From: Chromatium okenii
GTDB taxonomy: Bacteria; Pseudomonadota; Gammaproteobacteria; Chromatiales; Chromatiaceae
Length of the DNA stretch: 64,000 nucleotides
Direction: 5' to 3'
Assembly (NCBI RefSeq): GCF_016583745.1
Contig: NZ_NRRQ01000004.1
Coordinates: 62,001 to 126,000 of the forward strand
A program made the position numbers and the translations under genes. The notes below the pieces were generated by a model. It had not been told where the DNA came from. It was given only the letters and a program-made list of their open reading frames with translations, and made no database searches. How positions within the stretch are numbered: position 1 is the first letter of the stretch; each line of letters starts with the position of its first letter. Positions 18,181 through 27,761 of this stretch are shown here, piece after piece.

Positions 18181-20622
18181 TCACCACCGCCGCCGTATTT
18201 TCTCGCGCCAGCCACTCGGTAATTCAAATTGCCCATTTGCATTAAAGCGGAATTGAATTGCGCCAGCCGTCGCCGTATTTAAAGTTTGAATCCCACGCGC
18301 CGCGATTCTTTCCTGCACCGCTTGCGTCGGAAAATTAAAATGATTAGCAAACCCGGCTGAAAATAAAACCCAACTGGGCGCAACCGCGTTAAGAAATGTC
18401 GCACCCGTCGAGGTATTGCTGCCGTGATGACCGGCAATCAACACCGTACTGCGCAGCGCCGTGCCCACTTGCGCCACCAATTCCCGCTCAATCCGCTGAT
18501 CCGCATCGCCCGTCAGCAGCAGCGAACGCCCGCCGGTTTCAATCCGCACCACGCACGACGAATTGTTGCCGACTTCCGCCGCCGTCGCTGCCGGATGCAG
18601 CACCTGAAAACTCACGCCCGCCCACTGCCACCGCTCACCGGCTGCGCAGCGCGTCGCGCCGGGAAATTGCAACCGCTGCGGCTCGCCACTTTGCACCTGC
18701 ATCAATTTCACCCGCCGCGCCAGCGCCACCAAACCACCGGCATGATCTTGATCGGCGTGACTGATGAGCACCCGCTCCACCTGCGTGATGCCCTGCGCCA
18801 GCACAAATGGCGCAACCACCGCGCTGCCGGCGCTGTAACCGTCACTGCTGCCCGGACCGGTATCAAACACCAGCGTTCCTGCCGCCGTCTGCGCCACCAC
18901 CGCTAATCCTTGCCCGACATCCAACACCGTCACCCACACCTCACCCCACGCTGGCTGCGGTGGGCGCGTCGTCAGCACCGGCACCAGCAAAATCACGCCC
19001 AGCCAGCGTCCCGGCAAACCACGCGGCGCGAGCAGCAACACTGCGCCCAGCGTCGCGGCTGCCAGCACCCAATTCGGCAACGGCGGCAGCGTCACTGCGA
19101 TCTCTGACCACTGCGCCAGCCACGTCAAACCGTCCATCCCGCTATTCAGCAACTGCGCCGTCCAGCGCAGCGGTGCCGTCGCTGCCGGAATCACGCTCAA
19201 CACACTGACGCTCAACGCCAGCGGCAGCAGCAGGCTAAACAGCGGCACTGCGATCACATTCACCAGCGGCGCAATCAGCGACACCTGCCCAAACAGCGCC
19301 AGCAGCAACGGTAATAATCCCAACGTCACCGCCCACTGCGCCCGTCCGAATTGCGTCCACAGATCACGGCGCGGCAGACGTTGGCCGAGATGAAAAAGCA
19401 GTAGCGCGACTGCGCCAAATGATAGCCAGAAGCCGAATGAAATCATCGCAGTAGAATCAAACAGCACCACGCCAATCCATGCCAACGCCAGCGCGTGATA
19501 CGGGCGCAACGTGCGTTGCCAAAACTGGGCGCTGAGTATCACCAGCAACATGATGAGTGCGCGTTGGGTGGAGATCGAAAATCCCGCTAATCCGGCATAT
19601 CCCACCGCGCCGATCATGCCCACCACCGCGCTGGCGCGAGGCGTCGCCAGTCGCTGCATCAACCACGCGCTGCGTCGCCACAGCCAGCGCGTCGCGCCAA
19701 TCACGACGACTGCGATCATGCCGAGATTGAAGCCAGAAATGGCGATCAGATGGCTGGTGCCGGTGCGGGTCAGCGCGTCCCAATCCGCTGTCGTCAAGCT
19801 GCCGGTTTCGCCGAGCACCAGCGCGACCATCATGCCGCGAGGATCGGTCGCGCCCGCTGTTTGCGTGAGATGCGCGGCGATCTGCTGCCGCCAGCGTTGC
19901 AGCCAATAACTGCCCGCGCTGGCAGCCACCCGTTCACCGCCCGCTCGCACGGAGCCGGTGGCTTTGATGCCGCGTTCAAATAACGTGCGTTCGCCGTCGC
20001 GTCCGCCGGGATTGGCGGTGCTGTGAGGCGGTTTGAGGCGCACGGGCAAGCGCCAACGCTCGCCAACTGCCAATGCTGGCGCGGCTTGATACCACGTCAG
20101 CCGCACGCGCCCAGTGAACGGCAGCGGTTGTCCGTCGTGCGTGGCGGCGCTGACATCGAATTGAAAACGGGTGCCGTAGCTGGTGATAACGGGAATGGAG
20201 GCGATGTGCCCGTCCAGCAGCAGCGGGGCGCGGGTCAGGGCGGCAGGAAAAGGATGATGTAATACATTGCTGACTTGATACTGCGCCCAACTGAAGCCGA
20301 GAAGTGCCAGCAGTGGGATGATGAAAAATGTTCTGAAATCCCGCCAACTGCCGCTTGATAAATCCCCCCAACCCCCCTTTTTCAAAGGGGGGCTGTGATG
20401 TGTCTTTTTCAAAGGGAGACTTTTTAGTCCAACAATCAGCACCGCCAGCAGCAGCAGCCAACTCGGTGCTTCCGCCAACGTCGAAGGCAGCGTCCATTCT
20501 GGAAACAAATAAAACGCAGCGATTCCGGCAGTGCAGGCGATTCCCGCCGGGATGAGCGTCAGTGGTGGCACGGCATTTGATGCGGATAGACGCGCTGGCG
20601 CAGCAACCGCGCCGATTGGCAA
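18181..20622 (-). CDS. comEC: DNA internalisation competence protein ComEC/Rec2
   Basis: An 813-residue membrane channel for uptake of single-stranded DNA in natural transformation. In order: N-terminal helices and DUF4131-like region (about 30-230), the multi-helix Competence domain (about 270-540) and a C-terminal metallo-beta-lactamase-like domain (about 570-800) with HADQDHAGGL and AGHHGSNTST. Start is uncertain: TTG at 20622 or GTG at 20571. Residues about 67-89 (LKKTHHSPPLKKGGWGDLSS region) are encoded by a palindromic repeat inserted in frame between the second and third hydrophobic segments. No other competence gene is in the window. Confidence 0.92.
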   Translation of the reverse strand: MPIGAVAAPARLSASNAVPPLTLIPAGIACTAGIAAFYLFPEWTLPSTLAEAPSWLLLLAVLIVGLKSLPLKKTHHSPPLKKGGWGDLSSGSWRDFRTFFIIPLLALLGFSWAQYQVSNVLHHPFPAALTRAPLLLDGHIASIPVITSYGTRFQFDVSAATHDGQPLPFTGRVRLTWYQAAPALAVGERWRLPVRLKPPHSTANPGGRDGERTLFERGIKATGSVRAGGERVAASAGSYWLQRWRQQIAAHLTQTAGATDPRGMMVALVLGETGSLTTADWDALTRTGTSHLIAISGFNLGMIAVVVIGATRWLWRRSAWLMQRLATPRASAVVGMIGAVGYAGLAGFSISTQRALIMLLVILSAQFWQRTLRPYHALALAWIGVVLFDSTAMISFGFWLSFGAVALLLFHLGQRLPRRDLWTQFGRAQWAVTLGLLPLLLALFGQVSLIAPLVNVIAVPLFSLLLPLALSVSVLSVIPAATAPLRWTAQLLNSGMDGLTWLAQWSEIAVTLPPLPNWVLAAATLGAVLLLAPRGLPGRWLGVILLVPVLTTRPPQPAWGEVWVTVLDVGQGLAVVAQTAAGTLVFDTGPGSSDGYSAGSAVVAPFVLAQGITQVERVLISHADQDHAGGLVALARRVKLMQVQSGEPQRLQFPGATRCAAGERWQWAGVSFQVLHPAATAAEVGNNSSCVVRIETGGRSLLLTGDADQRIERELVAQVGTALRSTVLIAGHHGSNTSTGATFLNAVAPSWVLFSAGFANHFNFPTQAVQERIAARGIQTLNTATAGAIQFRFNANGQFELPSGWREKIRRRW
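20359..20425. repeat. GC-rich palindromic repeat inside comEC (family A, locus 2)
   Basis: Contains the AAATCCCCCCAACCCCCC-TTTTTCAAAGGGGGG unit followed by a decayed second half (TTTTTCAAAGGGAG). The length of the insertion keeps the comEC frame open and adds about 23 hydrophilic residues. The frame in which it is read differs from that used in trpB. Confidence 0.85.
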
Positions 20623-20676
20623 GCGATTGTTATACTAATCGACCTAAAACCATGCAAAAACAAGTGGAATTTCAAC

Positions 20677-21225
20677 GTGAAGAAATGGTTACAGCGGGTG
20701 ACGCCCACGCCCAAAGATATTCGAGACAATGCGCGGTTGACGGAACTATTCGGGAAGCTGCTGCACGATCCCAACCTCTGGCATCTCAATCGGCGCTCCG
20801 TCCCCGGCGCAGTGGCGATTGGGCTGTTTACGATGTTTTTGACCATTCCGATGCAGTCGCTCATCGCCGCTGGCTTGGCAATTGTGATGCGGGTCAATTT
20901 GCCGATTTCCGTCGCGCTGGTGTGGGTCACAAATCCCGTCACCAGCCCGCCGATGTTTTATGTCGCCTACGTCATCGGCTGCTGGTTGCTGGGACTACAG
21001 GCAGAAGGATTTAACGTGCATTTCTGGCTCGATTGGCACAACTGGCTCGGCGTGATTGAGCCGTTGGTGCTCGGCAGCCTGATTTGCGGTGCCGTCAGCG
21101 GGTTGATTGGTTATCTCACGGTGCAGGCGATTTGGCGCTGGATGCTGCTGCACCGCATTTATAAGCGCAAACAACGTTACGCTCCCGCCCGCGTCAACAC
21201 CCCGTCATCTAAACGCCAAATCTGA
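20677..21225 (+). CDS. DUF2062 domain membrane protein
   Basis: A 182-residue protein with the DUF2062 pattern: short cytoplasmic N-terminus ([17 protein letters not shown]), the motif [22 protein letters not shown] leading into helix 1, [16 protein letters not shown] between helices, and a last helix around [19 protein letters not shown]. The start is GTG at 20677. The family has no settled function; in relatives it is often beside comEC and lolCDE, as here. It overlaps the 3' end of lolD on the opposite strand by 49 bases. Confidence 0.88.
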   Translation: MKKWLQRVTPTPKDIRDNARLTELFGKLLHDPNLWHLNRRSVPGAVAIGLFTMFLTIPMQSLIAAGLAIVMRVNLPISVALVWVTNPVTSPPMFYVAYVIGCWLLGLQAEGFNVHFWLDWHNWLGVIEPLVLGSLICGAVSGLIGYLTVQAIWRWMLLHRIYKRKQRYAPARVNTPSSKRQI

Positions 21226-21866
21226 TCCATCCGCGCCGCCAAATCGGGATCGTGCGTCACGATCACCAAACTGGTGCCGAGATCGCGGTTCAATTCCAAC
21301 ATCAGCTCATAAACGCTCCCGGCAGTCACTCGATCCAGATTGCCGGTTGGTTCATCTGCCAACAAACACGCCGGATGCGTCACCAGCGCCCGTGCCACCG
21401 CTGCGCGTTGGCGCTCGCCGCCTGATAATTCGCCGGGTTTATGGGTCTGGCGCTGCGCCAGCCCCACTCGTGTCAACAAATCCGTCGCCAGCGCCAGCGC
21501 CTTGTCCGCACTCGCCCCGCCAATCAACAGCGGCAGCGCCACATTTTCCAGCGCGGTGAATTCCGGCAGCAAGTGATGGAATTGATAGATAAAACCAAGC
21601 TGTTGATTGCGGCGCTGCCCGCGCTGCGTTTCCGATAACCGGCTGATATCGGTGCCGAGCCAGCACACGCTGCCGCTGGTGGGGCGATCTAAACCGCCGA
21701 CGCAGTGCAGCAAGGTACTTTTGCCAGAACCGGACGCGCCGATGATGGCGATGCGCTCGCCGCGTCCGACGCTGAACGTCACGCCGCGCAGCACCGTGAC
21801 CGTTTGCGGGCCTTGATGAAAGGTTTTCACCAGCTCCCGCACGTCTAACACCAATTCGTTACTCAT
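21177..21866 (-). CDS. lolD: Lipoprotein-releasing ABC transporter ATPase LolD
   Basis: The ATPase that powers release of outer-membrane lipoproteins from the inner membrane to LolA. The 229-residue protein shows Walker A (GASGSGKST), the LolD-specific region around the Q loop ([19 protein letters not shown]), ABC signature (LSGGERQR) and Walker B ([11 protein letters not shown]). Its start overlaps the end of the permease gene by eight bases, so they are coupled. A GTG/ATG start at 21866 fits the usual length. Confidence 0.95.
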   Translation of the reverse strand: MSNELVLDVRELVKTFHQGPQTVTVLRGVTFSVGRGERIAIIGASGSGKSTLLHCVGGLDRPTSGSVCWLGTDISRLSETQRGQRRNQQLGFIYQFHHLLPEFTALENVALPLLIGGASADKALALATDLLTRVGLAQRQTHKPGELSGGERQRAAVARALVTHPACLLADEPTGNLDRVTAGSVYELMLELNRDLGTSLVIVTHDPDLAARMDQIWRLDDGVLTRAGA

Positions 21867-23106
21867 AACGCAGCGCCTCCGCTGGTTGGGTTTGCGCCGC
21901 CCGCCACGCCGGATACAGCGTTGCCAGTACTGACATCACAAAGGCTCCGCCGCCGATCCACAGCACATCCAGCCAATGCACATCGGACGGCAGGGCGCTG
22001 ATGTAATAAATCGTCGGATCAAGAAAATGAATGCCAAATGTCTGCTCAATCGCGCCCACCACCGCCTCAACATTCAGCGCCAGCACCACGCCGAGCGTCA
22101 TCCCCAGCAAGGTGCCGATCACGCCAATGGCGGTGCCCTGCACCACGAACACTGCCATCACTCGCGCTGGCGACAAGCCCAGCGTCCGCAAGACAGCGAT
22201 GTCAGCTTGTTTATCGGTGACGACCATCACCAGCGTGGACACGATGTTGAACGCGGCGACGGCGACAATCAGGAACAGGATGATGCTCATCATCCGTTTC
22301 TCCATCGCCAACGCGCTGAAGAAGTTGCTGTGAACCTGCGTCCAATCCAGCAGCCGATAGGTGCCGCCGAGGTCATAGGCGATCTCACGGGCGAGGCGCG
22401 GCGCTTCCCACATGTCGGTTAATTTCAGCCGCACTCCCGACACCGCCGTGCCGAGATTCAGCAATTTCGCGGCGTCATCCATTTGAATGTAGGCGGCGTT
22501 GCGGTCGTAATCCGCCATGCCGACCGAGAACACGCCGCTGACGGTGAAGCGTTTTAAGCGCGGCATGATTCCGACGGGCGTGGAGCTGACTTGCGGCGAC
22601 ACCACCGTCACCTTGTCGCCCACCGCCACGCCGAGATAGTCGGCGAGATCGCGCCCCAAAATGATCCGAAATTCGCCGGCGACTAATTCGTCAATCGAAC
22701 CGCTCACCATCTGCGCCCGCAGCTCGGCGACCTGATCTTCTTCCGTCGGAATGATGCCGCGAATCAGCGCCCCGCTGACGGCTGCGCCGTTGACCAGCAT
22801 TCCCTGCACTTCCACGAAAGGCGCGGCACCAACCACGTCAGCATGTGCCCGCACCTGCGCGAGCACTTCCTGCCAATTCGCCATGCCGGCGTAGGGATCG
22901 CTCAACGTCGCGTGGGACGCCATGCTGAGGATGCGGTGTTGAATTTCCTTGTGAAAGCCATTCATCACCGACAACACCACAATCAAGGCGATGATGCCCA
23001 GCGTGATGCCGACCATTGAGGTGCCGGAAATAAAGGAGATGAAATGATTGCGGCGTTTGGCGCGGGTGTAGCGCAAACCGATAAACAATGGGATGGGATG
23101 AAACAT
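21859..23106 (-). CDS. lolC: Lipoprotein-releasing ABC transporter permease (LolC/LolE family)
   Basis: A 415-residue FtsX-like permease. It begins [26 protein letters not shown], the LolC/E-specific N-terminus with helix 1 after it, then a periplasmic domain (about 50-260) and three C-terminal helices with the coupling segment [17 protein letters not shown] single permease gene is found with lolD rather than separate lolC and lolE, consistent with the LolF-type single-permease arrangement known in many Gammaproteobacteria. The ATG at 23106 is chosen; the longer frame includes repeat sequence. Confidence 0.92.
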   Translation of the reverse strand: MFHPIPLFIGLRYTRAKRRNHFISFISGTSMVGITLGIIALIVVLSVMNGFHKEIQHRILSMASHATLSDPYAGMANWQEVLAQVRAHADVVGAAPFVEVQGMLVNGAAVSGALIRGIIPTEEDQVAELRAQMVSGSIDELVAGEFRIILGRDLADYLGVAVGDKVTVVSPQVSSTPVGIMPRLKRFTVSGVFSVGMADYDRNAAYIQMDDAAKLLNLGTAVSGVRLKLTDMWEAPRLAREIAYDLGGTYRLLDWTQVHSNFFSALAMEKRMMSIILFLIVAVAAFNIVSTLVMVVTDKQADIAVLRTLGLSPARVMAVFVVQGTAIGVIGTLLGMTLGVVLALNVEAVVGAIEQTFGIHFLDPTIYYISALPSDVHWLDVLWIGGGAFVMSVLATLYPAWRAAQTQPAEALRYE

Positions 23107-23172
23107 AGCTGCGGGGTGTGTTGACCAGTCAGGATGGATGGTGTTGGTTGGAGGGACGCGCTCGGGTGAATT

Positions 23173-23237
23173 AAGTTGTCGGTTGTCAGTCACAACGCGC
23201 TGCTTTCTGACAACTGCAAACTGACAACTGACAACTG
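23173..23237. repeat. GTTGTCA-family palindromic repeat between lolC and dnaX
   Basis: GTTGTC/GTTGTCAGT on the left is mirrored by ACTGACAACTGACAACTG on the right, around a loop with ACAACGCGCTGC. It lies in the divergent gap upstream of both lolC and dnaX, so it can form a hairpin in the leader region. Confidence 0.75.
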
Positions 23238-23285
23238 TTACACTTGAACGCCTCATTATTCACTAAATCGGTTGCTTTCAGACGC

Positions 23286-24971
23286 ATGTCTTATCAGGTA
23301 CTCGCTCGCAAATGGCGTCCCAAAGCGTTCGACGATCTGGTCGGACAGCAGCACGTTGTGCAGGCACTCTCGAACGCGCTTGACCGCGATCAATTGCACC
23401 ACGCCTATTTATTCACCGGCACTCGCGGCGTCGGCAAAACCACGCTGGCGCGGATTTTGTCCAAGGCGCTCAACTGCGAGCAGGGCATCAGTTCCAAGCC
23501 GTGCGGCGTCTGTTCTGCCTGCCGCGAAATCGACAGCGGGCGCTTCGTTGATTTACTCGAAGTGGACGCTGCTTCCCGCACCAAGGTCGATCAAACCCGT
23601 GAACTGCTGGATAACGTACCGTATGCGCCAGCGCGGGCGCGGTTCAAGGTGTACCTGATTGACGAGGTACACATGTTTTCGACCGCCAGCTTCAATGCGC
23701 TGTTGAAAACGCTGGAAGAACCGCCGCCGCATGTGAAGTTTTTGCTGGCGACCACCGATCCGCAAAAGGTGCCGGTGACGGTGTTATCGCGCTGTTTGCA
23801 ATTCAATCTGCGCCGGCTGTTGCCCGGTGAAATCGCCGAGCGCCTGCGCCATGTGTTGACGACGGAAGGCTTGGAATTTGCCCCTGCTGCGTTGCCGCTG
23901 CTGGCGCGAGCAGCAGACGGCAGTATGCGCGACGGTTTAAGCCTGCTCGATCAAGCGATTGCGTTTGGCGGCGGGCGCGTGTTGGAAAATGAAGTGCGGA
24001 CGATGCTCGGCACCGTCAGCGGCGATTTGGTGCTCAATCTGCTCGACGCGCTGGCGGCAGCGAATGGCGCACAGTTGCTGGCTGAGATTGAACGGGTGGC
24101 GGCGCTAACGCCGGATTTTGAGGAATTGCTGCGCGAGTTGATTGGGCTGTTACATCGGCTGGCGCTGGTGCAGCAGGTGCCGAGCAGCGTGGCGGCAGAT
24201 GATCCCGATCAGGCGCGATTGACGGCGCTGGCGGCAGCGATTCCAGCCGAAGATATTCAACTTTATTATCAAGTGGCATTGACTGGCCAGCGCGATTTGC
24301 CGCTGGCTCCCGATCCGCGAGCGGGCTTTGAAATGGTTTTGCTGCGGGCGCTGGCATTTCGTCCGGCAGCGGATTTCAGTCAAGCCGCAGCGCCAGCGCG
24401 ACCTGCTGCCGCACCGGTCGCGCCGCTGACTGCGCCACCCGCTCGTCCCGCGCCGTCACTGTACGCAGTGCCCGCGCCAGCCGCCGTTGCCCCAACTGCG
24501 ACTGCGCCAACCAGAGTCCCACCTTGGGAAGATGCGCCGGCTGCGACTGCGCCATCAGCTCCGGCTGCGGGTGAGGTCTCATTAACGTGTGCGGACGATT
24601 GGCGGCAATTGGCAGCGCGACTGCCGCTGCGGGGCATTCCGGCGCAGATCGCTCAGCATTGCGTGTTTTCCGAATGGGCACATGGGCAGTTGACGTTGAT
24701 TCTTGACCCGGCGATGCGCAGCTTGCGCAATCCGGGGTCTGAAGAGATTTTGCGGGCGGCGTTGGAGCAGGCGCTGGGCACGACGGTGAAGCTGGCGCTG
24801 AAAGTGGGCACGTTGCCGGAGGAGACGCTCGCGCAAACGCAGAAGCGGGAGCTGGATGTGCGGCAACAGGCGGCGGTGGAATTGTTAAACACTGATCCGC
24901 TGGTGAAGCAGATGCGGGAAAAATTTGAGGCGCAATGGGTGCCTGATAGCATTCAACCGCTGGACGATTGA
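23286..24971 (+). CDS. dnaX: DNA polymerase III subunit tau (gamma/tau)
   Basis: The clamp-loader ATPase subunit. The 561-residue protein starts MSYQVLARKWRPKAFDDLVGQ; it has Walker A (GTRGVGKTT), a four-Cys zinc module (CEQ...CGVCSAC), DEVHMFS (Walker B) and sensor I (LLATTDPQK). Domain III follows, then an Ala/Pro-rich linker (about 370-440) and a C-terminal tau domain. No A-rich slippery heptamer was found by reading, so a frameshifted gamma form as in E. coli is not evident. ybaB follows, as in most bacteria. Confidence 0.95.
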   Translation: MSYQVLARKWRPKAFDDLVGQQHVVQALSNALDRDQLHHAYLFTGTRGVGKTTLARILSKALNCEQGISSKPCGVCSACREIDSGRFVDLLEVDAASRTKVDQTRELLDNVPYAPARARFKVYLIDEVHMFSTASFNALLKTLEEPPPHVKFLLATTDPQKVPVTVLSRCLQFNLRRLLPGEIAERLRHVLTTEGLEFAPAALPLLARAADGSMRDGLSLLDQAIAFGGGRVLENEVRTMLGTVSGDLVLNLLDALAAANGAQLLAEIERVAALTPDFEELLRELIGLLHRLALVQQVPSSVAADDPDQARLTALAAAIPAEDIQLYYQVALTGQRDLPLAPDPRAGFEMVLLRALAFRPAADFSQAAAPARPAAAPVAPLTAPPARPAPSLYAVPAPAAVAPTATAPTRVPPWEDAPAATAPSAPAAGEVSLTCADDWRQLAARLPLRGIPAQIAQHCVFSEWAHGQLTLILDPAMRSLRNPGSEEILRAALEQALGTTVKLALKVGTLPEETLAQTQKRELDVRQQAAVELLNTDPLVKQMREKFEAQWVPDSIQPLDD

Positions 24972-25018
24972 ACCAGCGGCAGTGCGATTTAATGGTGATT
25001 TATTAAGAGGTTAAAACG

Positions 25019-25342
25019 ATGAAAGCATTGGGTGGATTGTTAAAGCAAGCGCAGAAAATGCAGGAAGAAATGCAGCAGACGCAGGCGCGGTTGGCGGCAG
25101 AAGAGGTGATTGGCGAGGCTGGCGGCGGCATGGTGCGGGTGACGATGACCGGTCAGCATCAGATGAAACGGGTGGAGATTGATCCGTCGCTGTTGGGTGG
25201 TGATGACAAGGAGATGTTGGAGGATTTGATTGTGGCGGCGACCAACGCGGCGGTGCAGCGGGTGGCGGAAAAGGTGAAGGAAAATATGGCGGAATTGACC
25301 GCTGGAATGCCGTTGCCGCCCGGCTTCAAACTGCCGTTTTAA
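25019..25342 (+). CDS. YbaB/EbfC nucleoid-associated protein
   Basis: A 107-residue DNA-binding protein that forms tweezer-like dimers. Family features are [20 protein letters not shown] at the start, the [11 protein letters not shown] beta hairpin, and the C-terminal [10 protein letters not shown]. It follows dnaX by 47 bases with an AAGAGG-type ribosome-binding site. The recombination gene recR, which usually follows ybaB, is replaced here by a HIT-family gene. Confidence 0.95.
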   Translation: MKALGGLLKQAQKMQEEMQQTQARLAAEEVIGEAGGGMVRVTMTGQHQMKRVEIDPSLLGGDDKEMLEDLIVAATNAAVQRVAEKVKENMAELTAGMPLPPGFKLPF

Positions 25343-25355
25343 GTGGGTGCTGCGC

Positions 25356-25700
25356 ATGTCAGACACGTTGTTTAGCAAAATTGCCGCCGGTGAAATTCCG
25401 GCTGATATTTTATACGCGGACGCAGAAGTGGTCGCATTTCGGGACATCAGCCCGCAAGCGCCGGTGCATTTTTTGGTGATCCCGCGCCAGCCGTTGCCAA
25501 CGCTCAACGCGGCGCTGCCGGAACATGCGGCGCTGTTGGGCAAGTTGTTACTGGTGGCAGCGCAGGTCGCAGCGCAGGAAGGCATCGCCGCGAGCGGTTA
25601 TCGCACGGTGATCAATTGCAACGCGGACGCCGGTCAAACGTTTTTTCACCTGCATCTGCATGTGCTTGGCGGGCGAGCACTGAATTGGCCGCCGGGTTAG
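25356..25700 (+). CDS. HIT-family nucleotide hydrolase (HinT-like)
   Basis: A 114-residue histidine-triad protein. It shows the HinT N-terminus (DTLFSKIAAGEIPADILYAD), the FRDISPQAPVHFLVIP strand and the catalytic triad motif HLHLHVLGG. HinT proteins cleave phosphoramidate bonds such as adenosine 5'-phosphoramidate and are cytoplasmic. The ATG at 25356 (MSDTLF) is chosen over a GTG three codons upstream. It lies 13 bases after ybaB and probably shares its transcript. Confidence 0.93.
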   Translation: MSDTLFSKIAAGEIPADILYADAEVVAFRDISPQAPVHFLVIPRQPLPTLNAALPEHAALLGKLLLVAAQVAAQEGIAASGYRTVINCNADAGQTFFHLHLHVLGGRALNWPPG

Positions 25701-25762
25701 CGGTGCTGGCGCGTGAACGCCATGACCATTCGAGTTGGCAAGGACTTGTGGAGAGTTAGGCA

Positions 25763-26548
25763 ATGAGCAGTTCAGCGATTGAGGTCGCGCCAGCGTCGAT
25801 TGCGAAAGGATTTGAGCTAAAAGCCTCGGGGTTCACGCTTCCGATCATGCGGGTGTTTGAAAACGACCTTGAGGCGCTCACCGCGCACTTGAGCGCCAAA
25901 ATTGAGCAAGCGCCAGATTTTTTTCACAACATGCCGCTGGTGATTGATTTAAGTCATGCCTCCCCCGGCACTGCGGCAGTCAATAATTTACCGTTGTTAA
26001 TTGGGCTGCTGCGCGGTTACGGGATGATTCCGTTTGGAGTGCGCGGCGGCACTCCGGCGCACAACGAGGCTGCGGAAGCGTTGGGGCTGGCGCTGTTGCG
26101 GGATTCTTATCTGCGGGCGAGTAAAACCAGCGCGACGGAAGTCGAGACTGACAGCGAGGAGTTGCGATTGCCTCCGGCGAGAACGGGCCCGCGCTCCCCG
26201 GCACCAGCGCGTAAACCGCCGCTGGGTTCGCTGGTGGTCAGTCGTCCGGTGCGCTCTGGGCAGCGGGTGTATGCCGCTGGTGGTGATTTGTCGATCATTG
26301 CGGCAGTCAGCTCCGGCGCGGAACTGATGGCCGACGGCAATATCCATATTTATGGAGCGTTGCGCGGGCGGGCGTTGGCGGGGATGAACGGTAATTTGAA
26401 TGCGCGGATTTTTTGTCAAGAACTCCGCGCAGAATTGGTGTCGATTGCGGGTCATTATCGCGTCAATGAGAACATTCCGGCGGAGATGCAGGGCTTGCCG
26501 GTACAAATTTATCTTGAGCAAAAAATTCTGCGGATTGAGCGGCTGTAA
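25763..26548 (+). CDS. minC: Septum site-determining protein MinC
   Basis: MinC inhibits FtsZ assembly away from midcell. The 261-residue protein has the N-terminal MinC_N domain (FELKASGFTLPIMRV), a Ser/Pro/Arg-rich linker (about 125-155) and the C-terminal beta-helix MinC_C domain (RSGQRVYAAGGDLSIIAAVSSGAELMADGNIHIYG), which binds MinD. It is first in a minCDE operon, the standard order. The ATG has a weak AGG upstream. Confidence 0.96.
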   Translation: MSSSAIEVAPASIAKGFELKASGFTLPIMRVFENDLEALTAHLSAKIEQAPDFFHNMPLVIDLSHASPGTAAVNNLPLLIGLLRGYGMIPFGVRGGTPAHNEAAEALGLALLRDSYLRASKTSATEVETDSEELRLPPARTGPRSPAPARKPPLGSLVVSRPVRSGQRVYAAGGDLSIIAAVSSGAELMADGNIHIYGALRGRALAGMNGNLNARIFCQELRAELVSIAGHYRVNENIPAEMQGLPVQIYLEQKILRIERL

Positions 26549-26609
26549 GCTATTTTTCTTTATTTTTCAACGCGGTCGTCCGCGCTTTAACAATTGTTTG
26601 GGGGCTACC

Positions 26610-27419
26610 TTGGCAAGAATTATCGTGATTACCTCGGGCAAGGGTGGGGTGGGTAAAACCACCACGGCTGCCTCGCTGGCGATGGGGTTAGCGCAAAAAG
26701 GCAAACGCACGGTGGTGATCGACTTTGACGTGGGGCTGCGTAATCTGGATTTGATTATGGGTTGCGAGCGGCGCGTCGTTTACGATTTTATCAATGTGAT
26801 CAATAACGAAGCGAATTTAGGGCAGGCGTTAATCCGCGATAAACGCTGCGATCTGTTGTATGTGTTGCCGGCGTCGCAAACCCGCGATAAGGATGCGTTG
26901 ACGAAGGAAGGCGTGGCGCGGGTGCTGGAGGAGCTGGCGGCGAGTTATGACTTTGTGATTTGCGATTCGCCAGCCGGCATTGAGCACGGGGCGACGATGG
27001 CGATGTATTTTGCGGATGACGCCGTTGTGGTCACGAATCCTGAAGTCTCCTCGGTGCGCGATTCCGACCGGATGTTGGGAATTTTATCGAGTCGGTCGCG
27101 GCGGGCGGAGTTGAGTGAGGAGCCGATTCGGGAGTTTTTGCTGTTGACGCGCTACGACGCTGGGCGGGTGCAAAACGGTGAGATGTTGAGCGTCGATGAT
27201 GTGCAGGAGATTCTCGCGCTCAAATTGCTGGGCATCATCCCCGAATCCAAAGCGGTGCTCACGGCGTCGAATTCGGGAACGCCGGTGATTTTGGATCGAG
27301 AAAGCGACGCGGGGCAGGCGTATAGCGACATGGTGGCGCGTTATTTGGGCGACGAGGTGCCGCACCGTTTCCTTCATGCGGAAAAGAAGGGTTTTCTTAG
27401 CCGTTTGTTTGGGGGGTGA
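26610..27419 (+). CDS. minD: Septum site-determining ATPase MinD
   Basis: A 269-residue membrane-cycling ATPase that carries MinC and responds to MinE. It begins ARIIVITSGKGGVGKTT (deviant Walker A) and includes VVIDFDVGLRNLDLIMGCE, the ICDSPAGIEHGA Walker B region, and a C-terminal amphipathic membrane-targeting helix ending KKGFLSRLFGG. The start is a TTG at 26610, supported by exact alignment with the family start and a GGGGG stretch upstream; longer in-frame sequence belongs to the minC 3' region. Confidence 0.95.
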   Translation: MARIIVITSGKGGVGKTTTAASLAMGLAQKGKRTVVIDFDVGLRNLDLIMGCERRVVYDFINVINNEANLGQALIRDKRCDLLYVLPASQTRDKDALTKEGVARVLEELAASYDFVICDSPAGIEHGATMAMYFADDAVVVTNPEVSSVRDSDRMLGILSSRSRRAELSEEPIREFLLLTRYDAGRVQNGEMLSVDDVQEILALKLLGIIPESKAVLTASNSGTPVILDRESDAGQAYSDMVARYLGDEVPHRFLHAEKKGFLSRLFGG

Positions 27420-27421
27420 AC

Positions 27422-27691
27422 ATGGGACTGTTGGATTATTTTCGTGCGACCCAGCCACCGGGGTCGGCAACCGTTGCGAAAGAGCGGCTGCAAATTCTGG
27501 TTGCCCATGACCGCGCTGCGGCGCGGGGATGTCCGTCGTATTTACCGCAACTGCAAACGGAAATTTTGGCGGTGATCCGCAAATATATTGATGTGGATAT
27601 GAATTCGGTCACGGTGAATTATGAGCAAGGCGAATCACACGAAGTGCTCGAACTCAATATCATCTTGCCTGACTCGCCCTCATCTCGCTGA
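27422..27691 (+). CDS. minE: Cell division topological specificity factor MinE
   Basis: An 89-residue protein that stimulates MinD ATPase and drives pole-to-pole oscillation. The N-terminal membrane/MinD-binding segment (GLLDYFRA, ATVAKERLQILVAHDR) is followed by the dimerisation domain (LQTEILAVIRKYIDVD, VTVNYEQGESHEVLELNIILP). The ATG lies two bases after the minD stop, which favours coupling. It ends the min operon; a hairpin with a T run follows. Confidence 0.95.
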   Translation: MGLLDYFRATQPPGSATVAKERLQILVAHDRAAARGCPSYLPQLQTEILAVIRKYIDVDMNSVTVNYEQGESHEVLELNIILPDSPSSR

Positions 27692-27694
27692 ATT

Positions 27695-27744
27695 AAGAAG
27701 TTGTCGGTGACAACGCTGTTTTTTTAACTGACAACTTCTTTTTT
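27695..27744 (+). terminator. Hairpin with T run after minCDE, made from a GTTGTCA-family repeat
   Basis: A 14-base stem (AAGAAGTTGTCGGT with ACTGACAACTTCTT, one G-T pair) is followed directly by TTTT. It lies four bases after the minE stop and in front of the convergent dapE end. The loop contains ACAACGCTGTTTTTT, shared with the repeat at 31146, so a dispersed repeat appears to act as terminator. Confidence 0.75.
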
Positions 27745-27761
27745 CAATCGCATCACTCCCG

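Noticed and set aside
23286-24971. Programmed frameshift producing a gamma form from dnaX
   Set aside because: No A-rich slippery heptamer with downstream stem was found by reading the gene.
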